From Methylobacterium sp. GXS13 (GTDB lineage: Bacteria; Pseudomonadota; Alphaproteobacteria; Rhizobiales; Beijerinckiaceae): a stretch of DNA of 43,976 nucleotides. Positions 18,994 through 27,708 of the stretch are shown here, piece after piece (position 1 is the first letter of the stretch; each line of letters starts with the position of its first letter). The position numbers and the translations under genes were made by a program. The notes below the pieces were generated by a model. It saw nothing but the letters and a program-made list of their open reading frames with translations. It searched no databases and was not told the origin of the DNA. The DNA is taken from assembly GCF_001455965.1 (NCBI RefSeq), contig NZ_LKKO01000050.1, forward strand, positions 1-43,976, read 5' to 3'.

Positions 18994-19592
18994 GCGACGA
19001 TGCGACCCGTCATCGGGAGAAGATGGAGAAGCGCAAGGCCGTGCAGGACGCCGAGGTGGCGGCCAAGACCGTCGAGAAGGGCCTGCTCCTGGTCCATACC
19101 GGCCCCGGCAAGGGCAAGAGCACGGCGGCGCTCGGGCTGATGCTGCGCGCGCTCGGCCGCGGCTGGCGGGTCGGCATGGTGCAGTTCATCAAGGGCGGCT
19201 GGGACACGGGCGAGCGTCACGCGGTCGCGGCCTTCGGCGACAGGGTCGCCTGGCACACGCTGGGGGAGGGGTTCACCTGGGAGACCCAGGACAAGGCCCG
19301 GGACATCGCCGCCTGCCGCCACGCCTGGGATGTGGCCGAGGGCCTCATGGCCGATCCCACGATCCGCCTGCTCGTCCTCGACGAGCTCAACATCGCCCTG
19401 CGTTACGACTACCTCGACCTCGAAGCCGTGGTCGCCGCCCTCACGCGCCGCCGGCCGGACCTGCACGTGGTCGTCACCGGCCGCAACGCCAAGCCGGCCC
19501 TGATCGAGGCCGCCGACCTCGTCACCGAGATGGGCAGCGTGAAGCACCACTTCTCGGCCGGCGTGAAGGCCCAGGAGGGGATCGAGTTCTGA
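18990..19592 (+). CDS. cobO: Cob(I)yrinic acid a,c-diamide adenosyltransferase (CobO/BtuR)
   Basis: 200 residues. It adenosylates the reduced cobalt of corrinoids with ATP. P-loop GPGKGKST near residues 37-44, VQFIKGGWDTGER, and the family motif VLDELNIALRYDYLD are present, as is the C-terminal HHFSAGVKAQEGIEF that closes CobO proteins. Start ATG 18990 overlaps the cobU stop (ATGA), indicating translational coupling. The following cobQ may overlap it as CTGA. Confidence 0.95.
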   Translation: MSDDATRHREKMEKRKAVQDAEVAAKTVEKGLLLVHTGPGKGKSTAALGLMLRALGRGWRVGMVQFIKGGWDTGERHAVAAFGDRVAWHTLGEGFTWETQDKARDIAACRHAWDVAEGLMADPTIRLLVLDELNIALRYDYLDLEAVVAALTRRRPDLHVVVTGRNAKPALIEAADLVTEMGSVKHHFSAGVKAQEGIEF

Positions 19593-19615
19593 AGCCCACG
19601 CACAAGAAGGCCCTG

Positions 19616-21058
19616 ATGATCCAGGGCACCGGCTCCGATGTCGGCAAGTCGCTGCTCGTGGCGGGGCTGGCGCGCGCCTTCACCGACCGGGGCTTGGCGG
19701 TGCGCCCGTTCAAGCCGCAGAACATGTCGAACAACGCTGCGGTCACCCCGGATGGCGGCGAGATCGGCCGGGCGCAGGCGCTCCAGGCCCGGGCTGCCCG
19801 GGTACAGCCCTCCGTGCACATGAACCCGGTGCTGCTGAAGCCCCAGAGCGAAATCGGCTCCCAGGTGGTGGTGCAGGGCCGGATGGTCGCCACCGTGAAG
19901 GCGCGCGACTACCAAGCCTGGAAGCCCCGGCTGATGCCCGCCGTCCTGGAGAGTTTTTCGCGTCTGACGGACGAGGCCGATCTGGTCCTGGTCGAGGGCG
20001 CGGGCTCGGCCTCGGAGGTGAATCTCCGGGCCGGCGACATCGCCAATATGGGCTTTGCCCGGGCCACCGACACGCCGGTGGTGCTGGTCGGCGATATCGA
20101 CCGGGGCGGGGTGATCGCCAGCCTGGTCGGCACCAAGGCCGTGATCGAGCCCGCCGACGCCGCGATGATCGTGGGCTTCATCGTCAACCGCTTCCGGGGT
20201 GATCCGAGCCTGTTTGCTGACGGCATGCGGCTGATCGCGGAGCGGACCGGCTGGGCGCCGCTCGGCCTCGTGCCGCACTTCCCCCAGGCCGCGCGCCTGC
20301 CGGCCGAGGACGTGCTCGGGCTCGCGGGCTCCGGGCCGCGCCCGGCCGGGGCCGTCACGGTGGCGGTGCCGGTTCTGCCGCGCATCGCCAATTTCGACGA
20401 CCTCGATCCGCTCCGCGCCGAGCCCGGGGTATCGGTGGTGCTGGTGTATCCCGGAACGCCGATCCCCGCGGAGACCGCCCTGGTGCTGCTACCGGGCTCC
20501 AAGACCACGATCGACGACCTGGATGCTTTCCGCGCCGAGGGCTGGGACGTCGATCTGCGCGCCCATGTCCGGCGGGGCGGACGGGTGCTCGGCCTGTGCG
20601 GCGGCTACCAGATGCTCGGCCGCAGCCTCGCCGATCCGCACGGGATCGAGGGGGCGCCCCGCACGGTGCCAGGCCTCGGACTCCTCGACGTCGAGACCGT
20701 GATGACGCCGGACAAGCGGCTCGCCGCGGCCACCGGCACCAGCCTGCCCGATTCGGTACCGTTCTCGGGCTACGAGATGCATATCGGCGCGACCCACGGC
20801 CCCGATGCGGCCCGGCCGCTGCTGCGGCTCGCCGATGGACGCGTCGACGGGGCGGTCTCGGCGGACGGGTTGGTGGCCGGGACCTACGTGCACGGCCTGT
20901 TCGCGCACGATGCCCAGCGCGCCGCCTGGCTTTCCCGTCTCGGCACGGTCTCGGAGGGGCCGGGCTACGAGGCCGGGGTCGAGGCGCCGGTCGACGGCCT
21001 GGCGCGACACATCGCGGCCCATGTCGACTGCGACCGCCTGCTGGCGCTTGCCCGGTAG
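19616..21058 (+). CDS. cobQ: Cobyric acid synthase
   Basis: 480 residues from ATG 19616. It amidates peripheral carboxylates of adenosylcobyrinic acid a,c-diamide, using glutamine and ATP. The N-terminal BioD-like ATPase half begins at once with QGTGSDVGKS, followed by FKPQNMSNNA. The C-terminal glutamine amidotransferase half has the nucleophile Cys in LGLCGGYQMLG and the His in GTYVHGLFAHD. The ATG leaves almost no residues before the P-loop and has no SD. An in-frame CTG at 19589 overlaps the cobO stop as CTGA, lies 8 bases after GGAGGGG (19574-19580) and would add nine residues (KPTHKKAL after the start), as in many homologues. It may be the real start. Confidence 0.95.
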   Translation: MIQGTGSDVGKSLLVAGLARAFTDRGLAVRPFKPQNMSNNAAVTPDGGEIGRAQALQARAARVQPSVHMNPVLLKPQSEIGSQVVVQGRMVATVKARDYQAWKPRLMPAVLESFSRLTDEADLVLVEGAGSASEVNLRAGDIANMGFARATDTPVVLVGDIDRGGVIASLVGTKAVIEPADAAMIVGFIVNRFRGDPSLFADGMRLIAERTGWAPLGLVPHFPQAARLPAEDVLGLAGSGPRPAGAVTVAVPVLPRIANFDDLDPLRAEPGVSVVLVYPGTPIPAETALVLLPGSKTTIDDLDAFRAEGWDVDLRAHVRRGGRVLGLCGGYQMLGRSLADPHGIEGAPRTVPGLGLLDVETVMTPDKRLAAATGTSLPDSVPFSGYEMHIGATHGPDAARPLLRLADGRVDGAVSADGLVAGTYVHGLFAHDAQRAAWLSRLGTVSEGPGYEAGVEAPVDGLARHIAAHVDCDRLLALAR

Positions 21059-21137
21059 GCGAGAGCCAGGCCAGGAATTACTCTGTGTAATGCCGGCCCT
21101 CGCCTCGAAGGGTCGCATAGGCCCAGAGGAACGCCAG

Positions 21138-22487
21138 ATGCCGCCCACGCACTCCCCGACCGGGGACGACTTCGCCGAGAGCACTGTCCGCACGGTGACC
21201 CTGCGGCTGATGCCGCTGCTCGGCCTGCTCTACCTGATCGCCTATATCGATCGGCAGAACGTGTCCTACGCCAAGCTGGACATGGTCGGCAGCCTGGGAC
21301 TCAGCGAGACCGCCTACGGGCTCGGCGCGTCGCTGTTCTTCCTCGGCTATTTCCTGTTCGAGGTGCCGGCGAACGTCTTCCTGGAGCGGGTCGGCGCCCG
21401 GGTCTGGTTCGCCCGGATCATGTTCACCTGGGGCATCGTCACGCTCCTGCTGGGCTTCACCCAGAACGCCGCGATGTTCTACGTACTCCGCTTCCTGCTC
21501 GGCGCCGCGGAGGCCGGCTTCTTCCCGGGGGTGCTGTTCGCCCTCACGCTCTGGTTCCCGCAGGCGCACCGAGCCCGGATGATCGGCTGGTTCATGATCG
21601 CCAGCGCGGTGGCCAACGCGGTCGGCGCGGCGGTCGGCGGGGCCCTGCTCGGTCTCGACGGAGTCTGGGGTCTGGCCGGCTGGCAATGGGTATTCCTGGC
21701 CACGGGCGCGCCGGCGATCGTGATGACCGCAATCGTGCTGCTGATCCTGCCGAACGGCCCCGAGACGGCCCCCTGGCTATCCCAGGACCAGCGCGACTGG
21801 CTCGCCCGGACCCTCCTGGCCGAGCGGGAGGGTGGTGGCCTCGTCGATCACGGCAATCCCTTCGCGGCGCTTCTCGACAAGCGCGTACTGATGCTGGCCG
21901 GGGTCTACGTCTCGCTGCCGCTGGCCGCTTACGGCCTGGGCTACTGGCTGCCCACGGTGGTCAAGGGATTCGGGGTCTCGAACCTGACCAACGGCTTCCT
22001 CAACATCATCCCGTGGGTCGCCACGGCCTTCGCCCTGTGGTGGGTGCCCCGTCACGCCGCCCGCACCGGCGCCCAGGGCAACGCCCTGACCTGGCACGTG
22101 GTCGGGCCGGCCCTGGTCGGGGCGGCCGGGCTCGCGCTCAGCGTGATCCTGCCGGGCAACGCGGTGAAGTTCGCCTGCCTGTGCGTAGCGGCGGCCGGGA
22201 CCTTCTCGGCCCAGCCGGTGTTCTGGTCGGTGCCCGCGACCTTCCTGCGCGGGGCCACGGCGGCGGCCGGGATCGCGGCGATCAACTCGGTCGGCAATCT
22301 CGGCGGATTCGTCGCGCAGAACATGGTCCCGTTCATCCGCGACCAGACCCAGAGCGACCTCGTGCCGATGCTGTTCCTGTCGGCCTGCCTGGCGATCGGC
22401 GCCGGCCTAATGTTCGTGGTTCTCTCCGCCCTGAGACGGGATGCGGCCAAACGCGCGGCGGCGCCGACGGAGGCTCGGACGGCCTGA
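21138..22487 (+). CDS. MFS transporter, anion:cation symporter (ACS) type
   Basis: 449 residues from ATG 21138 (SD AGAGGA, 21125-21130). Twelve membrane helices are expected. The first is LMPLLGLLYLIAYIDRQNVSYAK, with the ACS motif YIDRQN at its end, and SLFFLGYFLFEVPANVFLER and FLLGAAEAGFFPGV follow. These are typical of the phthalate/tartrate/allantoate permease group, which imports organic anions with protons. The substrate cannot be told. The gap of 79 bases to cobQ leaves open whether it belongs to the cobalamin operon. A function there is not obvious. Confidence 0.88.
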   Translation: MPPTHSPTGDDFAESTVRTVTLRLMPLLGLLYLIAYIDRQNVSYAKLDMVGSLGLSETAYGLGASLFFLGYFLFEVPANVFLERVGARVWFARIMFTWGIVTLLLGFTQNAAMFYVLRFLLGAAEAGFFPGVLFALTLWFPQAHRARMIGWFMIASAVANAVGAAVGGALLGLDGVWGLAGWQWVFLATGAPAIVMTAIVLLILPNGPETAPWLSQDQRDWLARTLLAEREGGGLVDHGNPFAALLDKRVLMLAGVYVSLPLAAYGLGYWLPTVVKGFGVSNLTNGFLNIIPWVATAFALWWVPRHAARTGAQGNALTWHVVGPALVGAAGLALSVILPGNAVKFACLCVAAAGTFSAQPVFWSVPATFLRGATAAAGIAAINSVGNLGGFVAQNMVPFIRDQTQSDLVPMLFLSACLAIGAGLMFVVLSALRRDAAKRAAAPTEARTA

Positions 22488-22588
22488 ACATCGGTCGAAC
22501 CCGTGCGTTATCTTTCACAATGCTGGTTCATCCGGCATGATGATGCAATTCCGCGCCCCCGCGGAACATCGTCGAGGAGGGTACCGCG

Positions 22589-22765
22589 ATGAGTGAAGGC
22601 ATTCCGCTTCTGTTTCTCGCCCTGGGGACCCTGGGCGGGGTCTGGTTTTTGGCTGCAGCGGCCCGGAAGCAGGTCGCCGACGCCAAGGGCTCTCCGGAGC
22701 GGTCGAGCGTGATCCGCGACCATGGTGGCGCACCGCGGGCGAACATGCCGGGTACGGAGCACTGA
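22589..22765 (+). CDS. Small single-span membrane protein, 58 residues
   Basis: ATG 22589 is preceded by a near-perfect SD, GAGGAGG (22574-22580), at 8 bases. The product opens with MSEGIPLLFLALGTLGG and has one hydrophobic helix (about 5-25), then a basic, hydrophilic tail ending MPGTEH. It lies between the MFS gene and the converging dehydrogenase gene, with only three bases to the latter's stop. I recognise no family. The strong SD and the helix make it likely to be translated. Confidence 0.65.
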   Translation: MSEGIPLLFLALGTLGGVWFLAAAARKQVADAKGSPERSSVIRDHGGAPRANMPGTEH

Positions 22766-22768
22766 CCT

Positions 22769-23683
22769 TCAGCCGGCGGCGATCCGCCGGCAATGGTCGA
22801 GGGCGGCGCCGATCAGGTTGTCGCTCGCTTCCGGCGTGCGGAACGCCGAATGCGCCGAGAGGACGACGTTCGGCAGGGCTGCCAGCGGGTGGTCGGCGGG
22901 CAGCGGCTCGACCGTGAACACGTCGAGCCCGGCCCGGGCGATCCGCCCGGCGCGAAGCGCCTCCACCAGGGCGGGCTCGTCGATCAGCGCCCCCCGGGCG
23001 GTGTTGATCAGGATCGCGCTGGGCTTGAGGGCGGCGATGCGTGCGGCCGACAGGAAGCCGCGGGTCTCGTCGGTGAGGAGCAGGTGGAGCGAGACCACGT
23101 CGCTCTGGGCCAGCAGCTGATCCAGGGGCATGAATTCGACGCCCGGATGCGTTTTCGCGGTCCGGTTCCAGGCCAGCACCCGCAGGCCGGCGCCGCAGCA
23201 GAGTCGCGCCATCTCGGCCGCGATCCCGCCGAAGCCGACGAGCCCGACGGTCTTGCCGGTGAGCTGGATCGCCTCGCTGCGCAGCCAGCGCCCCGCCCGC
23301 ATCGCCCGGTCCATCTCGGGCAGGCCCCGGGCGGCGGCCCAGAGCAGCGCGAAGGCGCATTCCGCCACCGCGGTATCGCCGTAGCCCTTGATCGTGTGGA
23401 CCGTGATGCCGAGCTCGGCCTGGAGCGCCTCCGGGTCCATGTAGCTGCGCGCGCCGGTGCCGAGGAACACCGCGTGCCGCAGGCTCGGGCAGGCGCGGGC
23501 CACGGCGACGGGGAGGGCGGTGTGGTCGATTACCGCGACCTCCGCCCCGGCGAGCAGGCCCGGCAGCGCCGCCGGGGCGATGTCGGGCTGGAGATTGACC
23601 GCGAAGGGCGGATCGTCCGGCCGCAGCAGGCGCCGCGCCACCGCCGCCAGGCTCTCGCTGGCATCGACGAACACCGCGCGCAT
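22769..23683 (-). CDS. D-isomer-specific 2-hydroxyacid dehydrogenase family protein
   Basis: 304 residues from ATG 23683 (SD GAGGAG, 6-base spacing). The NAD(P)-binding Rossmann motif is VGLVGFGGIAAEMA. Catalytic residues of the family are present: Arg in ILINTARGALIDE, Glu in VFTVEPLP and His in VVLSAHSAFRTPE. These enzymes reduce 2-oxoacids or oxidise D-2-hydroxyacids in the cytoplasm. Substrate (glyoxylate/hydroxypyruvate, phosphoglycerate-like or other) cannot be decided. It stands alone, converging on the small membrane-protein gene. Confidence 0.9.
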   Translation of the reverse strand: MRAVFVDASESLAAVARRLLRPDDPPFAVNLQPDIAPAALPGLLAGAEVAVIDHTALPVAVARACPSLRHAVFLGTGARSYMDPEALQAELGITVHTIKGYGDTAVAECAFALLWAAARGLPEMDRAMRAGRWLRSEAIQLTGKTVGLVGFGGIAAEMARLCCGAGLRVLAWNRTAKTHPGVEFMPLDQLLAQSDVVSLHLLLTDETRGFLSAARIAALKPSAILINTARGALIDEPALVEALRAGRIARAGLDVFTVEPLPADHPLAALPNVVLSAHSAFRTPEASDNLIGAALDHCRRIAAG

Positions 23684-23795
23684 CGGCTTCTCCTCGGTCT
23701 CGCTCGACCGAGCTTAGAACGCGCGCCGCCGCATTGGATACCGGTCCGGCGTCAGCGGGCGCGTTCCATCATGGATTGGGCGGTAAGCTGTCGGG

Positions 23796-24779
23796 TCAGC
23801 CCGCGATGATGAGACAGAGAGCGAGCAGCGCCAGGACGAGGCCGCCCTGGATCAGGCAGGCGGTGCGGTAGAGGGTCAGCGCCCGGGCGATGTCGTCGGC
23901 CGTGGCCTCGGCCCGCCCGTCGCCCATATGGGCGTCGGGGACGAGGGTGCCGTCATAGACCCGCGGGCCCGCGAGCCGCAAACCGAGCGCCCCGGCCATG
24001 GCGGCCTCCGGCCAGCCGGCATTGGGTGAGCGGTGGCGGCCGGCGTCGCGGGCCATCGCCCGGAGCGCGCCGCGCGCATCGGCGCCGCGCAAGAGCGCCG
24101 CCCCGACGATCAGCAGGCCGGCGAGCCGCGAGGCCGGCAGGTTCACCAGGTCGTCGAGCCGCGCTGCAGCCCATCCGAAGGCGGCGTAGCGCGGCGTACG
24201 GTGGCCGATCATGCTGTCGGCGGTGTTGATCGCCTTGTAGAGCGCGCCGCCAGGCAGGCCGAGGCAGCCGATCCAGAAGGACGGCGCCACGATCCCGTCT
24301 GAAAAGTTCTCCGCCAGGCTCTCGATGGCGGCGCGGCAGACCGCCGGTGCGTCGAGCTGGTCCGGATCGCGCCCGACGATCATCGCCACGGCGCGGCGGC
24401 CGGCCTGGAGGCCGCCCCCGCGCAGGGCGGTCTCCACGGCCGCGACGTGGTCGTTCAGGCTGCGCTGCGCCGGCAGGCTCGCGCAGAGCAGGCCGAGGAG
24501 CAGGAGGGCGGGGAGGGGGCCGGCCCAGAGGGCAAGCCCGGTGAGCGCCCAGGCGGGAAGCCCCGTGCCGGCGAGCAGGAGCACCAGGGCGAGGCAGCCG
24601 GCGCCCCGACGCCGCCCTTCGGAGCCGCGGTTCAGGCCGCGCTCCAGCCCGGAGATCAGCCGGCCGATCCAGGTGACAGGGTGGCCGATGGCCCTGTAGA
24701 GCGCGTCCGGGTAGCCGGACGCCGCCTCGATTCCGAGGGCGAGGGCGAGGATGGCGAGCGTGTCGGGCGGATGGACCAT
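23796..24779 (-). CDS. cobD: Adenosylcobinamide-phosphate synthase CobD/CbiB
   Basis: 327 residues from ATG 24779. A multi-helix inner-membrane protein that joins adenosylcobyric acid with (R)-1-amino-2-propanol (or its phosphate). Family motifs present: YPDALYRAIGHPVTWIGRLI at the N-terminus, ESLAENFSDGIVAPSFW, ALYKAINTADSMIGHR, and RSPNAGWPEAAMAGALG. The frame is open further upstream, but that part is antisense to cobC. Its 5' end overlaps the divergent cobC by nine bases. In the alphaproteobacterial nomenclature this is cobD, equal to cbiB of Salmonella. Confidence 0.94.
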   Translation of the reverse strand: MVHPPDTLAILALALGIEAASGYPDALYRAIGHPVTWIGRLISGLERGLNRGSEGRRRGAGCLALVLLLAGTGLPAWALTGLALWAGPLPALLLLGLLCASLPAQRSLNDHVAAVETALRGGGLQAGRRAVAMIVGRDPDQLDAPAVCRAAIESLAENFSDGIVAPSFWIGCLGLPGGALYKAINTADSMIGHRTPRYAAFGWAAARLDDLVNLPASRLAGLLIVGAALLRGADARGALRAMARDAGRHRSPNAGWPEAAMAGALGLRLAGPRVYDGTLVPDAHMGDGRAEATADDIARALTLYRTACLIQGGLVLALLALCLIIAG

Positions 24780-25799
24780 CGTTTCTGGAATCCCGCTCCG
24801 AAGCCGGGGGCGATCCCGGGTCCGATCCCCCATGGCGGCGATCTCGGAAGCCTCCGACACGCCTTTCCGGACGCGCCGGAACCCTGGCTCGATCTTTCGA
24901 CGGGGATCAATCCGGTCCCGTATCCCGTGCCGCCGGTGGAGGCCAGCGCCTGGACGCGGCTGCCCGCCGCCGCCGAGGTCGAGGCCCTGCGGGCAGCGGC
25001 CGCTTCGGCCTACGGCGCGCCCGATGCGACGCATGTCGCCCCCGCCCCAGGCACCCAGATCCTGATCGAGACCTTGCCCCGGCTCGTGGCTCCGACCCGG
25101 GTCGCGGTGGTCGGCCCGACCTATGCCGAACATGAAGCCGCCTGGGTGCGGGCCGGGCACGCGGTGACGGCGGTCGACGGGATCGCGGCGATCGGCGACG
25201 CGGCCGTGGCGGTGCTGGTCGATCCGAACAACCCGGACGGGCGAACCCATCCGCTGGCCGAGCGGCTCGCCCTGGCGGAGGCCCTTCGGGCCCGCGGCGG
25301 CCTGCTGGTCGCAGACGAGGCTTTTGCGGATCTGGAGCCGGTGGCGAGCCTGTGCCCGCATGCGACACCCGGCCTCGTGGTGCTGCGCTCCTTCGGCAAG
25401 ACCTACGGGCTCGCCGGCCTCCGTCTTGGCTTCGCGGTCGCCGAGCCCGGGACGGCGGACCGGATCGCCACGGCCCTCGGCCCCTGGGCGGTGTCCGGGC
25501 CGGCCCTGGCGATCGGCCGGACCGCCCTCTCGGACACGGTGTGGCGGGCCGAGACCGCCCGGGCGCGGGCGGCGGATGCCGAGCGCCTCGACCGGCTGAT
25601 CGCCCGCGGCGGCGGGACGATCGTCGGCGGCACCAGCCTGTTCCGCACCGCCGATTTTCCCGACGGGGCGGGGCTGTACCGGCGCCTGGCGGAAGCCGGG
25701 ATCGCCGTCCGGCGCTTCATCGAGCGACCCGAACGGCTTCGGTTCGGGCTGCCGGCGGAGAAAGCGGCGTGGTGCCGCCTGTCGCGGGTGCTCAAGTAG
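24771..25799 (+). CDS. cobC: Threonine-phosphate decarboxylase (CobC)
   Basis: 342 residues from ATG 24771. A PLP enzyme of fold type I that makes (R)-1-amino-2-propanol phosphate from threonine phosphate for the nucleotide loop of cobalamin. Segments HGGDLGSLRHAFPDAPEPWLD (cut short here to its ends: HGGDL...PWLDLSTGINP), VDPNNPDGR, VADEAFADLEP and the lysine motif RSFGKTYGLAGLRLGF are present. GTG 24762 is another possible start. It faces cobD head to head with a nine-base overlap, and its tail overlaps the converging MFS gene by eight bases. Confidence 0.93.
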   Translation: MDHRFWNPAPKPGAIPGPIPHGGDLGSLRHAFPDAPEPWLDLSTGINPVPYPVPPVEASAWTRLPAAAEVEALRAAAASAYGAPDATHVAPAPGTQILIETLPRLVAPTRVAVVGPTYAEHEAAWVRAGHAVTAVDGIAAIGDAAVAVLVDPNNPDGRTHPLAERLALAEALRARGGLLVADEAFADLEPVASLCPHATPGLVVLRSFGKTYGLAGLRLGFAVAEPGTADRIATALGPWAVSGPALAIGRTALSDTVWRAETARARAADAERLDRLIARGGGTIVGGTSLFRTADFPDGAGLYRRLAEAGIAVRRFIERPERLRFGLPAEKAAWCRLSRVLK

Positions 25800-26967
25800 T
25801 CGGCGTCGCGGGCCCGTGCGGATCGCGGGCCGCCACCAGCACGGCCAGCGCCGAGAAGGCCAGCCCCACCGCGCAGACCCCCGGCCAGCCGACCACCAGG
25901 AAGGCCTGCGAGCCCGCGAAGGCGCCGAGCGCCCCGAACACGAACAGCGTCGTGAACAGCACGGTGTTGATCCGCCCCCGCGCGCCCGGGACCAGGGCGT
26001 AGGCCCGGGTCTGGTTGGCGATGAGCGCGCCGTTCATGCCGATGTCGATCAGCAGGACGCCGAGCCCGACCGCCACCAGCGACCATGTGCCTCCGGCCCA
26101 GAGCACCAGGAACGACAGGGCGACCATCAGGCTGCCGCCGAGCACCACCGGCCGAGCGCCGCTCCGGTCGGCGAACCGGCCCGACAGGGGCGCCACGAAC
26201 GCGCCGCAGACGCCGATAACCCCGAACAGCCCCGCCCCGGCTGCGGACAGCCCGAAGGGCGGGTTCTCGACCAGAAGCGCTAAGGTCGCCCAGAAGGCGT
26301 TGAACGCGGCAAACAGCAGCGCCTGCGACAGGCTCGCGGTGCGCAGAACCGGCTGCGACCGGGCGAGGTGCAGGATCGACAGCATCAGGGCGCGGTAGCG
26401 CAAGGGGTGGGTCTGGGGCGTGTGCGGCAGGGTCGCGCGCGCGATGCCGGCCATGGCGAGCGCCAGGAGGGACGCGGCCAGGAACACCGCCCGCCAGCCG
26501 AGATGCGCGCCCAGGAACCCGCTCGCCGTGCGGGCGAGCAGGATGCCGGTGAGCAGCCCGGTCATCACCTGCCCGACGATCCGGCCGCGGCTCGCGTCCG
26601 GGGCGAGTTCGGCCGCGAACGGCACGGCCTGTTGCGCCGCGCAGGCGAGCACGCCGACCACGAGGTGGGCGAGCGCCAGGCAGGCGAGGTTCGGAGCGAG
26701 GCCCACGGCGAGCAGCGCCACGGCGAGGCCGAGGCATTGCCCCACGATCAGGCGGCGGCGGGGCAGGGCGTCGCCAAGGGGCACGAGCCCGATGATGCCG
26801 AGCCCGTAGCCGACGAGCGCCGTGGTCGGCACCCACAGGGCGGCAGCGTCGCCGAACTCCGACACGATCAGGCCGAGCAGCGGCTGGTTGTAGTAGATGT
26901 TGGCGACCGCCCCACCGGCGATCAGCGTCAGGCCGAGCCGGGCCTTCGCGTCGAGGATGGTGGTCAC
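25792..26967 (-). CDS. MFS transporter (multidrug/sugar efflux type)
   Basis: 391 residues from GTG 26967. The open frame extends to a TTG at 27087, but those 40 residues are Pro/Arg/His-rich and look untranslated. Twelve helices are expected. The first ends AVANIYYNQPLLGLI, a segment typical of the YgaY/YnfM-like MFS group, with VGYGLGIIGLVPLGDALPRR carrying the loop 2-3 motif. FADRSGARPVV lies at the loop 8-9 position. The substrate is unknown. It converges on cobC with an eight-base overlap of coding ends. The start is uncertain because no SD is seen at either candidate. Confidence 0.82.
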   Translation of the reverse strand: MTTILDAKARLGLTLIAGGAVANIYYNQPLLGLIVSEFGDAAALWVPTTALVGYGLGIIGLVPLGDALPRRRLIVGQCLGLAVALLAVGLAPNLACLALAHLVVGVLACAAQQAVPFAAELAPDASRGRIVGQVMTGLLTGILLARTASGFLGAHLGWRAVFLAASLLALAMAGIARATLPHTPQTHPLRYRALMLSILHLARSQPVLRTASLSQALLFAAFNAFWATLALLVENPPFGLSAAGAGLFGVIGVCGAFVAPLSGRFADRSGARPVVLGGSLMVALSFLVLWAGGTWSLVAVGLGVLLIDIGMNGALIANQTRAYALVPGARGRINTVLFTTLFVFGALGAFAGSQAFLVVGWPGVCAVGLAFSALAVLVAARDPHGPATPTT

Positions 26968-27241
26968 GGCAGGGGCGGGGGCGGGCAGGCGCGCCGCCGC
27001 TTCAGGGCCGGCATGGGGGCCATCGTGGAATCCGTGTCGGGGAGGGAAGGGCCGAGACCGATACGGGCCCGGCGCCCCATGCGGCAAGCGCCGCGGCTGC
27101 AGCCCTCGGTCACGCCCCGTGCCCCTTCACGCTCCGGCGTCTTGCACCATATCCCGTCGACGCGGTTCCGATCGTCCGCGTCCTGGGCGTCGAACACACC
27201 ATCTGGATTCGTCGGCTGGATACGGTTTTCGGGTCGGATTC

Positions 27242-27264
27242 GTTCCAAACGACACGTTCGGAAC
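27242..27264. promoter_or_regulatory. Palindromic operator-like site before the 63-residue gene
   Basis: GTTCCAAACG (27242-27251), spacer ACA, and CGTTCGGAAC (27255-27264) form an inverted repeat with 10-bp arms and one mismatch. It ends 21 bases before ATG 27286. The size and symmetry fit a dimeric repressor or activator site. The binding protein is unknown. Confidence 0.45.
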
Positions 27265-27285
27265 CACCGCAGCAGGGAGTACGGG

Positions 27286-27477
27286 ATGCCGAACTACCGC
27301 ATCGAGTTTGCCAAGGAGATCCTCGGGGTGCCCTTCACCATCGGGGCCGTCGAGATCATGCGGGCCCGCGACCCGGATCGCGCCCTCCGGGCGGCGGAGC
27401 CCCGCTTCGCCCGCCACCACGGCATCGGCGACTGGCGGGCGCGGGCCGACCTCGCCACCCTGGCCGAGCGGCACTGA
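27286..27477 (+). CDS. Conserved-looking small protein of unknown function, 63 residues
   Basis: ATG 27286 with SD GGGAG (27275-27279). The sequence MPNYRIEFAKEILGVPFTIG... has a short beta-like start, then an Ala/Arg-rich helix (RARDPDRALRAAEPRFARHH) and the ending DLATLAERH. No membrane segment, no Cys. The repeating Arg and Asp pattern looks like a soluble helical protein. I do not recognise a family. A palindrome lies directly upstream, and the malonyl-CoA genes follow 231 bases later. Confidence 0.65.
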   Translation: MPNYRIEFAKEILGVPFTIGAVEIMRARDPDRALRAAEPRFARHHGIGDWRARADLATLAERH

Positions 27478-27708
27478 GGCCTTCCAGGATCGCGCCGTCA
27501 CACGACCTTCGTCTCGGGGCCGCACGGTGAGCCTTTCGCGGCCGCTCAAGCTCTGGTCGCGACCGCCCCGCCACCGTAGAATGGCGGCTCAGAGCCGGGA
27601 CCAGCATGCCCCGAGGGCCGGGCCCTCACGGATGCGCGGGTCCATGCGCCGGCGTTATGAGACCGGAGACGCGTCAGGTCCGGTCCGACAGGGGTCAGTG
27701 CGAGGGTC

